From Gracilaria domingensis (Eukaryota; Rhodophyta; Florideophyceae; Gracilariales; Gracilariaceae), in NCBI GenBank assembly GCA_022539475.1, contig VCMS01000023.1, positions 283,685 through 347,684 on the forward strand: a stretch of 64,000 nucleotides of DNA. The letters are read 5' to 3'. Each line of letters begins with the position of its first letter. Positions within the stretch are counted from its first letter, which is position 1. The notes under the pieces were generated by a model. The model was not told the origin of the DNA. It saw only the letters and a program-made list of their open reading frames with translations, and did no database searches. Below, piece after piece: positions 10,071 to 22,300 of the stretch. Position numbers and translations under genes: made by a program.

Positions 10071-11449
10071 TCACACAGACATACTCATGGGTTTCTCGTT
10101 GGGGCTTTCAATCGTTGGAGAACCATTCTTCGTATCGCGACGATTGTTTCCTTCCGCCTTGCTGGCGTTCTGCACAGAGTCACGACATTGTTCAGCAGCT
10201 GCCAAGCACCGCTCCCGAGTTTGTTTGGTCACCAAGTCGCAAGAGTTAGTAGAAGGCTGAATCAAATCTTCTTTATCTGCGCTTCCCTTCTCTTCTAATG
10301 AAGCTGGATTTCGGACGGTAGCTTGCATACTGGACCTTACATCTGGGGAACTCATGTTTCGGCGAGGTGTGTCCATCTCAAGAGTTTTCGCTACGACAAC
10401 ACGTCGTTCCTTCTCGATTTCCCAACGTCTTTTTTGCGAGTGGGAGAGAGTAGGTTTCTTCTTCGGAGATGATCTCTGGGTCTTCGCGAGTCCCTCGACA
10501 CGATCGCTCTCTGGTGTCTCTGGCACCACGTTCGGAGTCCTCTGGCAGTCTTCGTCCCCAGATGGCAAGAGCTTTTGAGACTGAGATTGCTTACCCTCAG
10601 GACGAATAGTGTTTCCTTTCGAAACATCCAGCGTGCGTTGCGTCGTCGAAACCTCCTTCGGGTTTGCATTTGTGTTTGGTACGGCTGCTTGTTCTACATC
10701 CTGGCATGTCCAAGACTTGTTTAGATATTCAAGCATTGAATCCCCACCACATGCAATAGAAGATATGCGCGTTCCAAGTTCTTTGAGAACAACAGCTCTG
10801 ATCCATAGTAGTCTTTGCGTCAGTAATCACGCAGTGCTCCGTAAATCCCAGAGAAGGCCAATACTTACTTCAACTTTGCTTTTTCCACACATTCACGGAG
10901 TGAGGGGTCATTTAGAGCTTTCCTTCGAATTGTATCGTCAAAAACCTTGTAGGCTTTGTGAGCGCTATTACGGACGTTCATGCAGGCCTCACAAAGAGTT
11001 TTCAGCTCTTCGTACAGCGCTCTGATATGTTTCCGAACTTTTACTATGGCCGAGAGCAATTCATCCAATGCTCTATCACAGAAGTACACCTGCACGACCA
11101 AGTATTTGTCGGGAGCATGATAGAAACGGTCTCGCAGGTCTGTGATGCGACTAAACTGAGCCAAAAGCTCTTCATGTGTGCGAATGGTGAAATCCAGAGC
11201 TTTTCCAACGCATATGGCCTGGTCACATATTTCAATTTCGTCATCCCAGAACTGAATCTGTCCTTCCAACTGCTTTGGTATTGCTGAAAGCCGAACAATA
11301 AACATTAGAACATTTACATTTCGACATCTCTATTGGCATTCCTTCAACTTACACAATATGTCCTCGAAGCGACTTTGACCAGGTCTTACTGGGCCATCTC
11401 TGACATACTTCAGCAGCTGCTTCTCTTGATTATCCGGACTTCTGTTCAT
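10071..11449 (-). CDS. Unknown 412-residue helical/charged protein, 3 exons
   Basis: Joining 11449-11353, 11283-10869 and 10797-10071 on the minus strand gives one open frame of 412 residues. Intron 1 runs GTAAGTT to GGCTTTCAG. Intron 2 runs GTAAGTATT to GGATCAG, with a TACTGAC-like branch point. The phases (1, then 2) agree on both sides, which supports the model strongly. Residues 1-190 are predicted helical (FWDDEIEICDQAICVGKALD, YHAPDKYLVVQVYFCDRALD, IRALYEELKTLCEACMNVRN). The C-terminal half is disordered and basic with SPKKK and QKRRWEIEKERR, which may be nuclear signals. I recognise no family. It converges on uvrC, with stop codons about 230 bp apart. Confidence 0.75.
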
Positions 11450-11639
11450 AATAATCGCCCTTGGCACGAGAACTCGAACACATGCTAGGACTACGAGGGT
11501 TCAAGAACGACACGATCACCACGATCAGCTGTATTCTTTAGATGCTCTCAGAGCTCATTGTCACAGTGTCACACACTGTTGAGCAGTTCGTATCAGAAAC
11601 TGTAAGCAGAATTCGTCATTTCTTTGCAAAACCCAGTCT

Positions 11640-13318
11640 TTGCATGCCTTGGTGTAACAGAACAATCTGGCTAGTGGCCGTGATTCTTAGTGGACAACCG
11701 GTCCAAGAAAACAGGCCTCATTAATAGTATGTTTACTAGACTAATCAGTGCTAAATGATAAAGTTTTTTCTACTCATAGATTACTACGTATATATAACAA
11801 GGCTTCTGTGAGAAATAACTTACTTTTGATAGAAAAGTACGGCCATAATATAGCATAAACTATATAATAAAAATATTCTTCCTACCCGTGACGGCTGGGC
11901 TGGTCGCGCTTGCTTCTACGAGCTGGTGGTGCGGCTGAAAAATGGCAAGCAACACAAGGAGAGTTGCTCAGACTTCCCCGGGATAAAGTCACAGACGGTT
12001 TAAATAGAGAGTAAGTAGCTCAAAACGAGCTTAGATCCCCGATTCTAAACCAAACGTATACATAGTAATCTATGAGTAGAAAAATCTTTGTCATTTAGCA
12101 CTGATAAGTCAAGTAAACACACTTTTAAGGAGGCATGTTTTCTTGCCCCAATTTTCCACTAAAAATTATAGTTACTAGCCAGATGTTTTTGTTACAACTG
12201 GTCCTATTTTCAATTTGACATTTGTTGCCACATGATTTTATTCAATAGAACCAAAATTGTTTTTCTATATTTTCCGTTTTCTTTCTTTTCCGTTTTTATG
12301 CTCCTTTTTGTATTTCTGTATTTTTGATTTTTGTTTTGTTTTGTTTCTTTGCTCTTTGGCCCTTTGTATTGAATATATTTACATCGTAATCTTTTCGCAC
12401 TGGAAATAGAATTTAAGAGTGTTCTGCAGACCCTAAAAATAGAATCGTGGGAACAACGTCTTGATTAGCATTAGCTTGTATAACGACTTTAACTAGTTGT
12501 AAATGGCAGGCGTTTTTGTAAATGGAAGTATCCTTCGATAGCAAAAAAAATAAATTCGGGGTAGAAATGTTTCCTCAAATGCTGCTGTTAAGCTAGAGAG
12601 ATAATTTTCACGTATAGCAGGAATTATTTTATTGGTCGCTTCAGAAGAATAGGAGGCCATGAATTTGATAATATACAAGTGATAAGTGGAATATATTAGA
12701 AAGTATTAGATGTTGGCAATGATGGTCTTCTTGGATTCTTGAAGTATAGAATGAGAACTTCCGCCCCGCTAAAGTAATATTACGTAGTTCGTCATTATTC
12801 TGATTCATTTTTTCTTTCTATCATCCTTTTCCTTGAGGATGGAGTATTCATTACTGCTTTATAGAGTGAGTGCTTCTCTTTTACATCTTAGGAGCTGGAG
12901 CAGAAAAAGGTGCCGGTGCACTTGCACTAAATTTGGGATCTTGTATACTTGGGTGACCTTCGTCTTCGTTTATAACAAAATGACTTAGTTCTTGGACCGG
13001 TTGTCCACTAAGAATCATGGCCACTAGCCAGATTTTTCTGTTACATTATACGTCTAGTTTAGAATCGGGGGTTTTAGCCCGTCTTGGGCTCCCCACTCTC
13101 TATATAAACCGTCTCCGATTTCCTCCAGGGGAAGTCGGAGCAACTCTCCTCGCATCGCTTGCCATCTTTCAGCCGCACCACCAGCACGTAGAAGCGAGCG
13201 CGACCAGCCCAGCCGTCCCAGGTAGGAAGAATATTTTTATTATATAATTTATGCTATTTTATCACTGTATTTCTCCATCAAAAGTAAGTTATTTCCCACA
13301 GAAGCCTTGATATAAGTG
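11640..13318. repeat. Rearranged, partly inverted LTR fragments of the element B family
   Basis: A block containing TCTCTATATAAACCGTCT and a downstream AGCCGCACCACCAGC (13060-13318) recurs inverted at about 11797-12060 with substitutions. A second word, CACTAAGAATC followed by GCCACTAGCCAGA, occurs at about 12990-13040 and 12155-12200 on the plus strand and inverted at 11656-11716. The result is a hairpin-like arrangement from 11656 to 12200 with arms of about 140 bp. The TATA-like sequence and the position just before a primer-site-like TGG at 13319 suggest these are LTR pieces. No gene is visible here. Confidence 0.55.
12720..12990 (-). repeat. Inverted copy of the 3' end of element B
   Basis: Read on the minus strand, this segment matches 34860-35115 with scattered differences. 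It includes the end of the element B 3' reading frame and the conserved stretch AGAAAGAAAAAATGAATCAG. It shows that a second, oppositely oriented copy of the B family once lay here. Confidence 0.75.
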
Positions 13319-13532
13319 GTCGCATTGCCCGGGCTGTTGCCCGTTTACGAACTATAGATACTGACCAAGTCATTCTATTTCTACAGTGAGTTCTAAGGAG
13401 AACAAGAAATACTTAAAAATTATTACGACCGAAGATGAGGATTTCGACACAGTATCTATAAAAAATATTGCAAAAAGTACTATTCCCCCACTTGGACTAC
13501 CATCCTCGCAAATTAATTTTGTTCTTGATATT
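13319..13532 (+). pseudogene. Element B leader and start of its gag frame, cut by element A
   Basis: A primer-binding-like TGGTCGCATTGCCCGGG follows the LTR-like block. A frame that opens near 13386 (GTG, after a TTTCTACAG that resembles a splice acceptor) runs to 13532. It would continue at 24920 if element A and one copy of the ATATT target duplication were removed. It is short and acidic and I cannot assign a domain to it. Confidence 0.5.
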
Positions 13533-14724
13533 TGTGGACACCATTTTTGGGGAAAACAGCGCGGGTGGTAACAAACCCCAGGAGAGCGACACAATAAATG
13601 CTCGAGAGTACCAGCCCAAAGGGCGACAGATTCACGTAGCTCAGATGCCTGCAGGAGCAGACAAGATAATCCCAAGATAGATGGAAACTCCCCGCAAACT
13701 GAAAGCAGGGGTAAGAATCAACCGAGGATATGGCTCAGCGTCCGATACCGAGAGCCAGCACAACAACAGAAAGCAGGGCCAACAGACCAAGACACACAAG
13801 AGCTGTCGGCGGGACAATAGTGTGGTAGGACTAAAGCGATGGAGTCTGTCGTCGATGCCACCACAAACCTAACAACCAGGCGAGGTAGCGACAGAAAGAA
13901 AACCAGCGCAATGCGTAACACTGCCAACGTCCGTCTGGGAGAACGGAGACGTAGTGATGGGTGATGGTCGCAATGTGCGAACGAGCCCAATGGAGGGCAG
14001 CACAAGGCGACTGGCTAGGGAACGGCGGGAGACCGGGCCGCCGGGAATAAGGAAATGTAGGGGGAAAGGCTGGTGGCAGGGAGGCGCAGACTGCGCTAAG
14101 GGAAGATGGGATTGCCAAAGGAAGGAAGGTTGTGGCGACGACGGAAGGGGAGGAAGAAAGGCGAGAGAGGCAAGGATGGGGGAAGTCGTCCAGAGGGGAA
14201 GTGATCTGCCCGAGTTGAGTTTGCAGCGAGCGCTCGAACTCGGGGGTTTATATCTACAATTGTGATAATGCATGGTCACCGCAAGCGAACACCTAATATC
14301 ATCTTTCACCAAGGCATTCAGAACGGCTCACCAGGTCAAATACTTGGTTGTGATACCGTTGTACGGTTCTTCGTTATGTCTCCTGTTCATTGGCTGTTGG
14401 TGATACGGTGCGCCGATTGTCGTCTTGTGACAAACAACTTAATATTGCTCACCATGTCCATAATAGGTAATAATGTCAACGTACGGTTCTTCGTTATGTA
14501 GGTCGGTGGTTGGCCAGATTTCTTCTGGCTATTTAGGTTTTCAACTAGTCCTCCGGATGACATCCACCTTCCATGTCGTGCCATCGTGGCACTATCACGA
14601 TTGTGCGTGCGTGACCAGTTATCATGGCGGTATATTCGATATTATAGTTACCCTTCGGTGCCTCTCAGGTCTGCCATGCTTCCCCTATCTTACCACCGCC
14701 TTTCAGGTGCCCATCTTTTGAACG

Positions 14725-15135
14725 ATGTCAACTCCAAACGAAGTTATTGCTACTATGACCGACGACGATACCGACCATTCCGATGTTCCGCGTGCCAAAT
14801 CAACCGTCCTGATCGAGAGCGAAGCAAAAGAAGTTACTGCGGACGCCATTCAGCTCGAGGAGGATGCCGCATTTGCGAACGAAGACGACGTTGCCACTGA
14901 AGAACGTACCGAAGCGCAACTTTTCGCCTGCGAGGAGGCTCTATATGACTTCCTCTTCAAGCGTGGAATATCGATGGATGAGCTCAAAGACAATCTTAAC
15001 GAGCTCCCAGTACTGTTCGTGCGCGGGATTGGTGTTGGGTTGGCGCTTTCCATGATGGTGCTACGCTCTCCCTCCCGCGCACGCGCGTTTCATCTCGTTC
15101 ATGACGCTGTGAAAGCTTTGTTGTCCTCTGATTGA
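14725..15135 (+). CDS. ORF inside the LTR, antisense to element A (136 residues)
   Basis: An ATG-initiated ORF on the strand opposite to gag-pol. The N-terminal 70 residues are acidic and disordered. The C-terminal half has mixed composition (CEEALYDFLFKRGISMDELK, then VLFVRGIGVGLALSMMVLRS) with Leu/Val-rich helices. I recognise no family. The other LTR carries the same ORF with two substitutions and a C-terminal frame change (23962-24348), so it has been kept open over most of its length in both. It could be an antisense regulator, a captured gene, or chance. Confidence 0.4.
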   Translation: MSTPNEVIATMTDDDTDHSDVPRAKSTVLIESEAKEVTADAIQLEEDAAFANEDDVATEERTEAQLFACEEALYDFLFKRGISMDELKDNLNELPVLFVRGIGVGLALSMMVLRSPSRARAFHLVHDAVKALLSSD

Positions 15136-15339
15136 TATCCCTTTCTCGTATCTTCGATTGCCTCTTTGTCACAGAACTCCTGCTTCTCGATTAAATTGAT
15201 TTGTATCCCCTGGTTGTATGTGTTTCGACGCGCGCGACAGAGCGCGCCACAACTTTCTGAGCTCCCCGAAGAGAGCGCTCCACTCACTGTCCTCCAGCGT
15301 CAGGTGCTGCGCGCACGTTCCTTTTCCTACCTTGAGGCT

Positions 15340-15511
15340 GGCGCGCCGCAACGTGCGGCGCGCGAGCTTCCAAAGCCTGCTTAGCGGCGGGCGCGCCGCA
15401 GCCAGCGGCGCGCGACGCGCAACTTCATTATCCTCCTCTTCAGGCGCGCCGCAGCGAGCGGCGCGCGACTTCTTCATCTCCGTCGGGGGCGCGCCGCGGC
15501 GCGCGGCGCGA
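15340..15511. repeat. Four tandem GC-rich hairpins in the LTR of element A
   Basis: Four units of the form GCGCGCCGC, a 1-6-base spacer, GCGGCGCGC occur in a row, separated by 25-30 bases of ordinary sequence. The same array is present in the other LTR at about 24575-24750. In element orientation they lie near the 5' edge of the LTR (U3), where they could affect transcription or packaging. Confidence 0.7.
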
Positions 15512-15733
15512 AACCTCATCATCCTTGCCGCCGCGTCGTGGCGCACGGCGCGCAGCGGTGGGCGCAGACGGCGGGAGTGACGGCGCAGTCCAGGGGTGGA
15601 AGGTGTCGGAGATATAGAAAAAAATTGTTCGGGAGTGTCCCTGGGGTGGCAGGACACTCCTCTGCATCCGCCTCCACACACTCCCCAACTCAGCGGTCGC
15701 TACGCCTGGGCGACCATGAACTTACGGTTTTGA

Positions 15734-16381
15734 TCAATGTTCCAAGGGTCCGTCCCGCGAAATCTCTTCGGTAGTATACCTGAAAGGGTGTGGAGGTTCT
15801 GGATACTCAGGACCTGGTTCAAAGTCAACAAGGAACTCTTCATGATTTTCAATGCGACGAATGTAGTCTTCCACCTGCTCTTCGTGCGTCGCAGCAGCTG
15901 GTAGATGTCCATACTTTCCAATGACATAGTGATATATAAAGAAGATCGTTGCATCAGCGCCTAGTCGGTTCATCTGCGGATGGAGCCTTCTAGCCAATCT
16001 GCCAAGCATCACATGGGCATACTGCGTAAAATACTGACCGTATACGAGATGAATACTCAAGCAGAGATGAAAGCAATTCCAAACAATACAATGCTTCTCC
16101 CAGTCCTCACATTCTAGTGGGGAGAGCCAGTTCTCAAGTGTACGCCCACCGATTTCCATCTCCAAGTAGTTCACGTCCTGGTTGTAGACTTCGTAGTCAA
16201 CAATTATCGGCATTGCAAGAAGAGCCGGCGTTACTGAAGTGGTTTCTTCAATCTGGAGCGGAGGAGGTACGTCACCGCGATCTTGATCATATGCTAGATC
16301 GATCTCGAAAGCTTCTCCAGCTTCAATCCGCTGCAGGAAGCTTGACACCTCCACTCCGTAAGTTCGCTGCGGGGGAAGATG
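15734..16381 (-). CDS. 3' reading frame of element A, in frame with pol after one TGA
   Basis: Reading resumes directly after the pol TGA at 16382-16384 and stays open for about 215 codons. It has no early ATG (the first is about 57 codons in), so expression probably needs stop-codon readthrough, unless the TGA is a recent mutation. Its central part, 15911-16171, resembles the last 87 residues of pol: NYLEMEIGGRTLENWLSP and IVWNCFHLCL against DYLRIIVAGWRLSEWLSP and IAWNLLHVYLG, with shared spacing to a GxY and a Tyr/Phe-rich segment. It occupies the position of env in retroviruses, but I see neither a signal peptide nor a clear fusion or anchor helix. Confidence 0.65.
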   Translation of the reverse strand, partial: HLPPQRTYGVEVSSFLQRIEAGEAFEIDLAYDQDRGDVPPPLQIEETTSVTPALLAMPIIVDYEVYNQDVNYLEMEIGGRTLENWLSPLECEDWEKHCIVWNCFHLCLSIHLVYGQYFTQYAHVMLGRLARRLHPQMNRLGADATIFFIYHYVIGKYGHLPAAATHEEQVEDYIRRIENHEEFLVDFEPGPEYPEPPHPFRYTTEEISRDGPLEH

Positions 16382-19300
16382 TCAATAGCGAGCCACCGCA
16401 AAGTGATAGTAGTAAAAGACAAACTGCTGACCCACAAGCGGTATAATGAAAGGGTTCACCCTTCCTGTCAATGAGACCAGCTTAGTAAGAAGGCCCTCGG
16501 TTATGTAGGGTCCATGTCGTTTGAAAGTCCCGAGGTAAACATGTAATAGGTTCCATGCGATCTTCTGTAGATCGTTTGTACTCGTGCTGACAGGGGAAAG
16601 CCATTCAGAAAGTCTCCATCCAGCCACAATTATCCTCAGATAATCAGCAGGGGGTCTGGTGGGGTTTGGAACCTCTTGTAGCACGACCGGGCATGCCGCT
16701 TCGGGCTGATTATTTCTTTCATGTCGTACTGTTCTAGGGATCAGATGCCTTGGTCTAGGATGGTAAGGTCTTAAGCGTCTCGCATGAATGCCCCTTCTCG
16801 ACATACGTCGGTGTGGAGAAACCAATATGTACCGAGGATGATTGGCCCGAACGATGTGGCATGGTCCATAAAACTTTGATTTGAATGATGGCCATTTCAC
16901 CGAAGGATTAAGGGCTTCGCCACGCATTACCAGTACCTGGTCTCCAGCAGCGAACCGATGTCCACGGCGCTCATCGTCTTGACGGTGAGGCTGCTGCAAT
17001 ACCCTTGTGGCCCTCCCAAGAGTGGAGGCTTGTAGTTCCACCTCACGATGATCAAGTGACGGCGTGGCTATCAGGGAAGGAGGATCTGATGGATGCATTT
17101 GGGGCCGTACTCCATACATGAGCTGAAATGGAGAATATCCTTCGGTCATTTGTCGAGTGCGATAACCATAGAGAACCTCCGGGAGTACTTCATCCCAATC
17201 GGAGTTCTGATCATGAATCGTTTTCGCGATCGCCCTCTTGATCGTCCCTACCATTCTTTCTGCGCGTCCATTAGACATAGGTGCGTATGCGAGCACCGGT
17301 TTGAGAGTGATTTCATGACGCATTAGATAAGCTTGGACACTTGACGCGAGAAAGGAGGTAGCGTTATCGGAGACAATCGTGCGGGGATAGCCGAAGGGCG
17401 CGACGATCTTCCTTCTAATAAAGTTGACTACATCGACTGCAGTAGATGTTCGAGTTGCCACTGCGATCGGCCATCCCGTGAGGTGCTCGACCCCAATGAG
17501 CAAGAATCGGTTTCCGTTCCTTGTCACCCTAAGGGGTCCGGCGAAATCAATTGAAAACGTGTGGAAGATATCCGTCAGCGGGGCTCGTTGCCCCGCTCGG
17601 TAAGCAAGAAAAGATCCCATGAACTGGCAGCCATCACAACTCTTGACGTAGGTTGTGACATCAGAGTGAATATTGGGCCACCAGAATCGATCAATGACGT
17701 GCCTTCTGGTCGCCGTGATATCCCAGTGTCCCACATCGTCATGAAATGTTTTCAAGAGTTTACGCCTTTCATTGACGTTAGGAAGGAGTCGTAACCCGGA
17801 CCCCATTCTACGATACAACTGCCCATTCCATACCATAAACTTCTTAGAATTCCTTTTGATCGCCCCTCTGAGGCTCGAGTTGGGCTCATCGACCGGAAGG
17901 TCGCTCAGATATCGACCAATATTTGCATAATAAGGTTCGAGGCCTGAGAAAGCTTCACATGTAGGGGAAGAAACAGTAGTCGCCACTTCTGGAGCATGAT
18001 GCCCCCTTATCGTGGAGTAGCGAGAAAGATAATCAGCAGCGCAATTCTTATCCCCTGAGCGGTACACAACCTCGAACTCGTATTCAGCTAGGAAATCGAG
18101 CCACCTGGCCAATCGCCCATGTACATCCTTCTTCTGAAACGCATACTTCAGCGCCTGATGGTCTGTAATCAATTGAAATGGCTTTGATCCAAGAAGGTAT
18201 AGTCGGAATTTCTTGAACGCGAAGATGACAGCAAGCGCCTCCTGCTCACAGACCGCGTAGTTCCTTTCAGCTGCAGTCATAGTCCGGCTGGCATACTGAA
18301 TTGGGTGAAACATGCCATCAGATTTCTTCTGAGCGAGAACGGCGCCCAACGCAAATGAAGAAGCATCGGTTTCGACCCGAAACGGAGTGTCGAAGTCGGG
18401 AAAGGCCAACACTGGAGGACTGGTTAGCTTCTCCTTCAGGTCTTTGAAGGCTTCAACCATTTCGTTGTTGAACACTAGTTTCCGATTTCCGGACGTTGCT
18501 GAATGGAGAACTGCCGAAGTTTTGGCAAAGTGCTTGATAAACTGGCGGTAGTAGCCAGCGAGCCCAAGAAAGCTCCTCAATTCAGTGGTTGTCTTAGGGA
18601 TCGGAGCCGCCTTGATGGCCTCTATTTTCTTCACGTCCACTGCAACTCCGCTCTGGTCGACAACATGTCCGAGCAGTTCAATCTTGGGATGGGCAAAGTC
18701 GCACTTAGAGATCTTCAGCTTCAACCCATGGGAGGCAATTGTCCTTAGTACTAACTTGATGTGCTCGACGTGATCCTCTAAGGTTTTTGAATAGATAACC
18801 ACGTCGTCCAGATAGACCCTTACAAACGGATACTTGTTGAGGATAGAGTCCATCATTCTTTGGAATGTTGAGGGGGCGTTCATCAAGCCGAAGGGCATGA
18901 CCTCAAACTGATAGGTTCCTTGACGGCAAACAAAGGTGGTCATCTCCTTACACCGAGGTGACATTCTGATCTGCCAGTACCCAGAGAAAAGGTCAAGCGT
19001 AGTGAAAAACGAACAGCCGCCTAAGTCATCAAAGATTTGTTCAATATGAGGTAAGGGCCATCTGTCCGCTTTCATAACTCGGTTCAGAGCTCGGTAGTCT
19101 ACACAGAACCTTGGCTTGCCATCCTTTTTGGTCGCAATGACGATCGGAAAGGACCATGGCGATGTACAAGGTTTGATTATCCCAGCGTCAAGCATTTTAC
19201 CGAGTTCCTTCTTGACGACTTCGTCATGTCGCGGCGGAAGCCTACGAACTTTTGAGTGTATCGGAGTCTGGGTCGTCAGTGAGAACTCATGCATGACTGG

Positions 19301-22300
19301 TACATCTGCAGGTCGAAGATCATACAAAGACCAGGCGACCACACCAAGGTCAAGTAAAACACGAAGTAGTTCCTGTTGCTCCCTGCTGGGCAAGTGTGAA
19401 AGCCTTTTGAGGATGACTTCTTCGTGACTCGTGTCAGCAGGGTAATCTCTTCGATCCAGTATACGACCTTTGCCATCAATCGCGACCGGATCTAGCAGGG
19501 AGTATTTGATCTCAGGAGCGGGACACGCAACCTTCGGCTCACTATCACGTGAAGTAGAGTGTCCTTCACCAGAGCCAGTGGTACGCGGCTCTGTTTGCGA
19601 GGGGTCGGGTTGATCTTCCAACTCTCTAACAGGTGGTGGGGGGACCTGCGTCGACAACTCTTCTTGAGGAAGCTCTTCCTCGAAAGCAATCACGTAGCGG
19701 CCGTCGTCATCCTCCTCCAGTAGCCCGGTACGACCGAAAGGCATGTTGTGCATGCCGAGGTGAGGGGGGTGCGCTGGAGTGGGTACAGGGTACCGAATCT
19801 GGACACGAACCAAAAGAAAGTCGCTGATAAGTTCCCCTTCTTCAGGTGGTAGCAAAGTGACCTCGTCCGTAATCGGGATGGTGAGGACAGGGTCGCGGTA
19901 GAGAGGGGTACCAGACAGCTGGACTTCTTCTGGTGAGGAACCATCTTCATCTTCTTCATGATCATCTTCATTTCCATTATTCACCACCTCCTCCTCTACT
20001 TCTACTTCTGCTTCATGAACTCCTGCTTCTACTTCTACACAATCTTCATCTTCTTCGTCGTCCCTTCCAGAGTTCCTCTCTTCAGCTCCTCTACCGTTGT
20101 CAGTTGACAAAAGGGGAGGGTCAGGTGGTTGAAGGCTAGTGTCTGTCATGGAACTCTGAAAAGACGAGGGGTTCGCGGCGTGATAGACCGAGTGGTGCTG
20201 ATCGTCATTCGGCTCAGCTAAACCGCTCAGTTGGTTATCGGCCTCATCGTTTCTGTTGTCAAGACTTATAACCATCACATGGTCTTCATGAGCTTCACTT
20301 TGCGATGGAACCGCGAGGGTTTCTCCATCAGCCGGTGCAGGTATAGGCCAGCCTACTCCGAAACGGACTACTGGTTCGGAGCTGTTGTCCAGCTCTAGGA
20401 CACATATTTCTCCGTACGGAAGTTCAGAGATGTGTGGATGAAGTTGTTCTCTGTCCGGTGGTTGAGGATAACGACGGTAGACTCGAAAGATAAGATAATC
20501 AGGCTGTCGTCTCACATCTTCGGCTCGTAGAAGAACAACGTCATCCCTGACTGGGACAACGAGATCGCGTTCGTGCCCTCCATCCGATGGAGAACCTTCG
20601 GAGTCGTTGTCGTCTGCGCTTTCCTCCGATTCTTCATCGTTCTCAAATTCTCTATTTGCTTCCCCAGGGGCGTGAGGAGTAGTAATAGCAGGTTCTGGTT
20701 CAACATCATTCACACGCAATTGCCTAATGCCTTCCTCCAAATCCTGAGGATCAGCAGGGGAGGGGCTTTCCTGACCGAGACTCGTAGCACCAATATTCTC
20801 CAGTTCGTTCGCGGATTCCTCTTCGAGTGGTTGTAAGGAGTCTTGTTCTTCATTCATAGTATTCAAAGCATATACTGACGTGTCAACTTTGTCTTTCGAG
20901 AAAGTGATCGCGTATCCTTCGTAGTCGCTCTCCGAACTCTCAGAGAAGAACGACTCTGAAGCGGAAGTGAAATCCTCACTATCGGTGTGTTCATTCTCTT
21001 CGTCGAACACTACACTAGGGCGATGGTAATCGAGAGGCAAAACAACAGATGCGCCGTCAAATTGCATAGAGACTTGCTGAGTACCGAGGTCCAAGCAGGC
21101 TTGGAGTGACTCAAGAGCAGGACAGCCAACGATCACATTGAAGGGAGGCTTCTCAACGACCAGGAAATCCAACGGGACGCGGAGAGAACCAAACTCGAGG
21201 GGAACATCGTGCAGGCTTCCGCGAACTAAGGATTTGGTTCCGTCGGCAACGACAATTCTCCTACTCGACGGTTTCATCTCCAACGATAACCGGTTGCATA
21301 ACGCAATAGACATAAGATTAGGGATAGCACCAGAGTCCAGCAGCGCCTGGGAACTAGTGCCATAGACAGTAACATTCACCACTTTGAGAGTCTGAGGGAG
21401 TGAATGAGTATGAGCGTAACTGACACGCCTTGACGAAAAACCTCCGGAAAGAATGCGCCGAATGTCTTTCTTGGCCTCGTCCGCATCACCGCGGACTAGT
21501 TGACCAAAAGTGATACCAGAAGGGGCTCTCGCCAATTCTTCGTAAATGTTATATTTCCCAACGTGTTCTTGGATCTTCACTCTCCGGGACTTCCCCTTAG
21601 ACTTCTTCCCAGTGCCCTTCCTAGTCCTTGTCGACTTCTTGGGAGGGTTTTTGGCTTGCTGAGAGGCAGTCCTGGTGGTATGGGATTCGGGGAACATTAC
21701 GGGTGAAATCCCTGAGAGAGGGCCAGTTCGTGGTTGCTTGGGCAGAGGCTCCCCTTCCGCGTCTCTTTTCGCGGTTGCAACGTGGTCTTCATCATCTGAA
21801 GGGTCAGCAATGACAACTGAGACTTGGTTCTCGTCTGTCTTCTGAGAAGCTCGTTTCTCTTTGAGCAACTTCTCCCTTTCTGATTCAGACTTCACATCTT
21901 CGAATGACACTTTTCGCACAGTATCATCATTATTCCTTCTCCAGCACGTAGTTGCAGAGTGACCTAACTTGCCACAAACACTACATCGTGTGCCTCGATG
22001 CGGGTTAAGCTCACATCGTGCTGCGAAGTGACCAGGTTGGCTACAATACGAACAAACCTTCTCCGTATCCTGACGTCCAATGGTTGTCGCAGCGCTCTGA
22101 GTCTTCTTCACTAGGAGGTGCAACTGTGCCATCTGGTCAGCCAACTGATCCACTTTCGACTCCAGCGGACTTGGACGAGCGGGCTCCTTAGCACGTTGAA
22201 GAATGTGCTTTGCCGGTGGGAAAGCGTTAAGGGTACCATACGACCCGAGAGCTTTCTTTCCGCCAACAAAGTCCTTAACGAGGGCCTTCAAGGATTCATA

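Larger units (their letters stand above)
13533..15678 (-). repeat. 3' LTR of element A
   Basis: This 2,146-bp direct repeat of 22772-24914 is unusually long for an LTR. Four tandem GC-rich hairpins lie near its outer start (15340-15511), and an open reading frame lies on the strand opposite to the element (14725-15135). A short purine stretch ending GGGGAGTG lies immediately upstream in element orientation (15679-15690) and may be the polypurine tract. Confidence 0.95.

Noticed and set aside
15340..15511. CRISPR-like array
   Set aside because: The repeated units are palindromic and spaced, but the spacers are short and shared between the two LTRs, and this is a eukaryotic LTR. There is no CRISPR here.
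13718..15681. Minus-strand ORFs within the LTR (for example 13831-14118 and 15169-15681)
   Set aside because: They are low-complexity, overlap one another, and show frame differences between the two LTR copies. Only the antisense ORF at 14725 was kept, with low confidence.
15734..16381. A retroviral envelope gene in element A
   Set aside because: The position fits, but no signal peptide, fusion peptide or membrane anchor is visible. The region resembles the end of pol instead.
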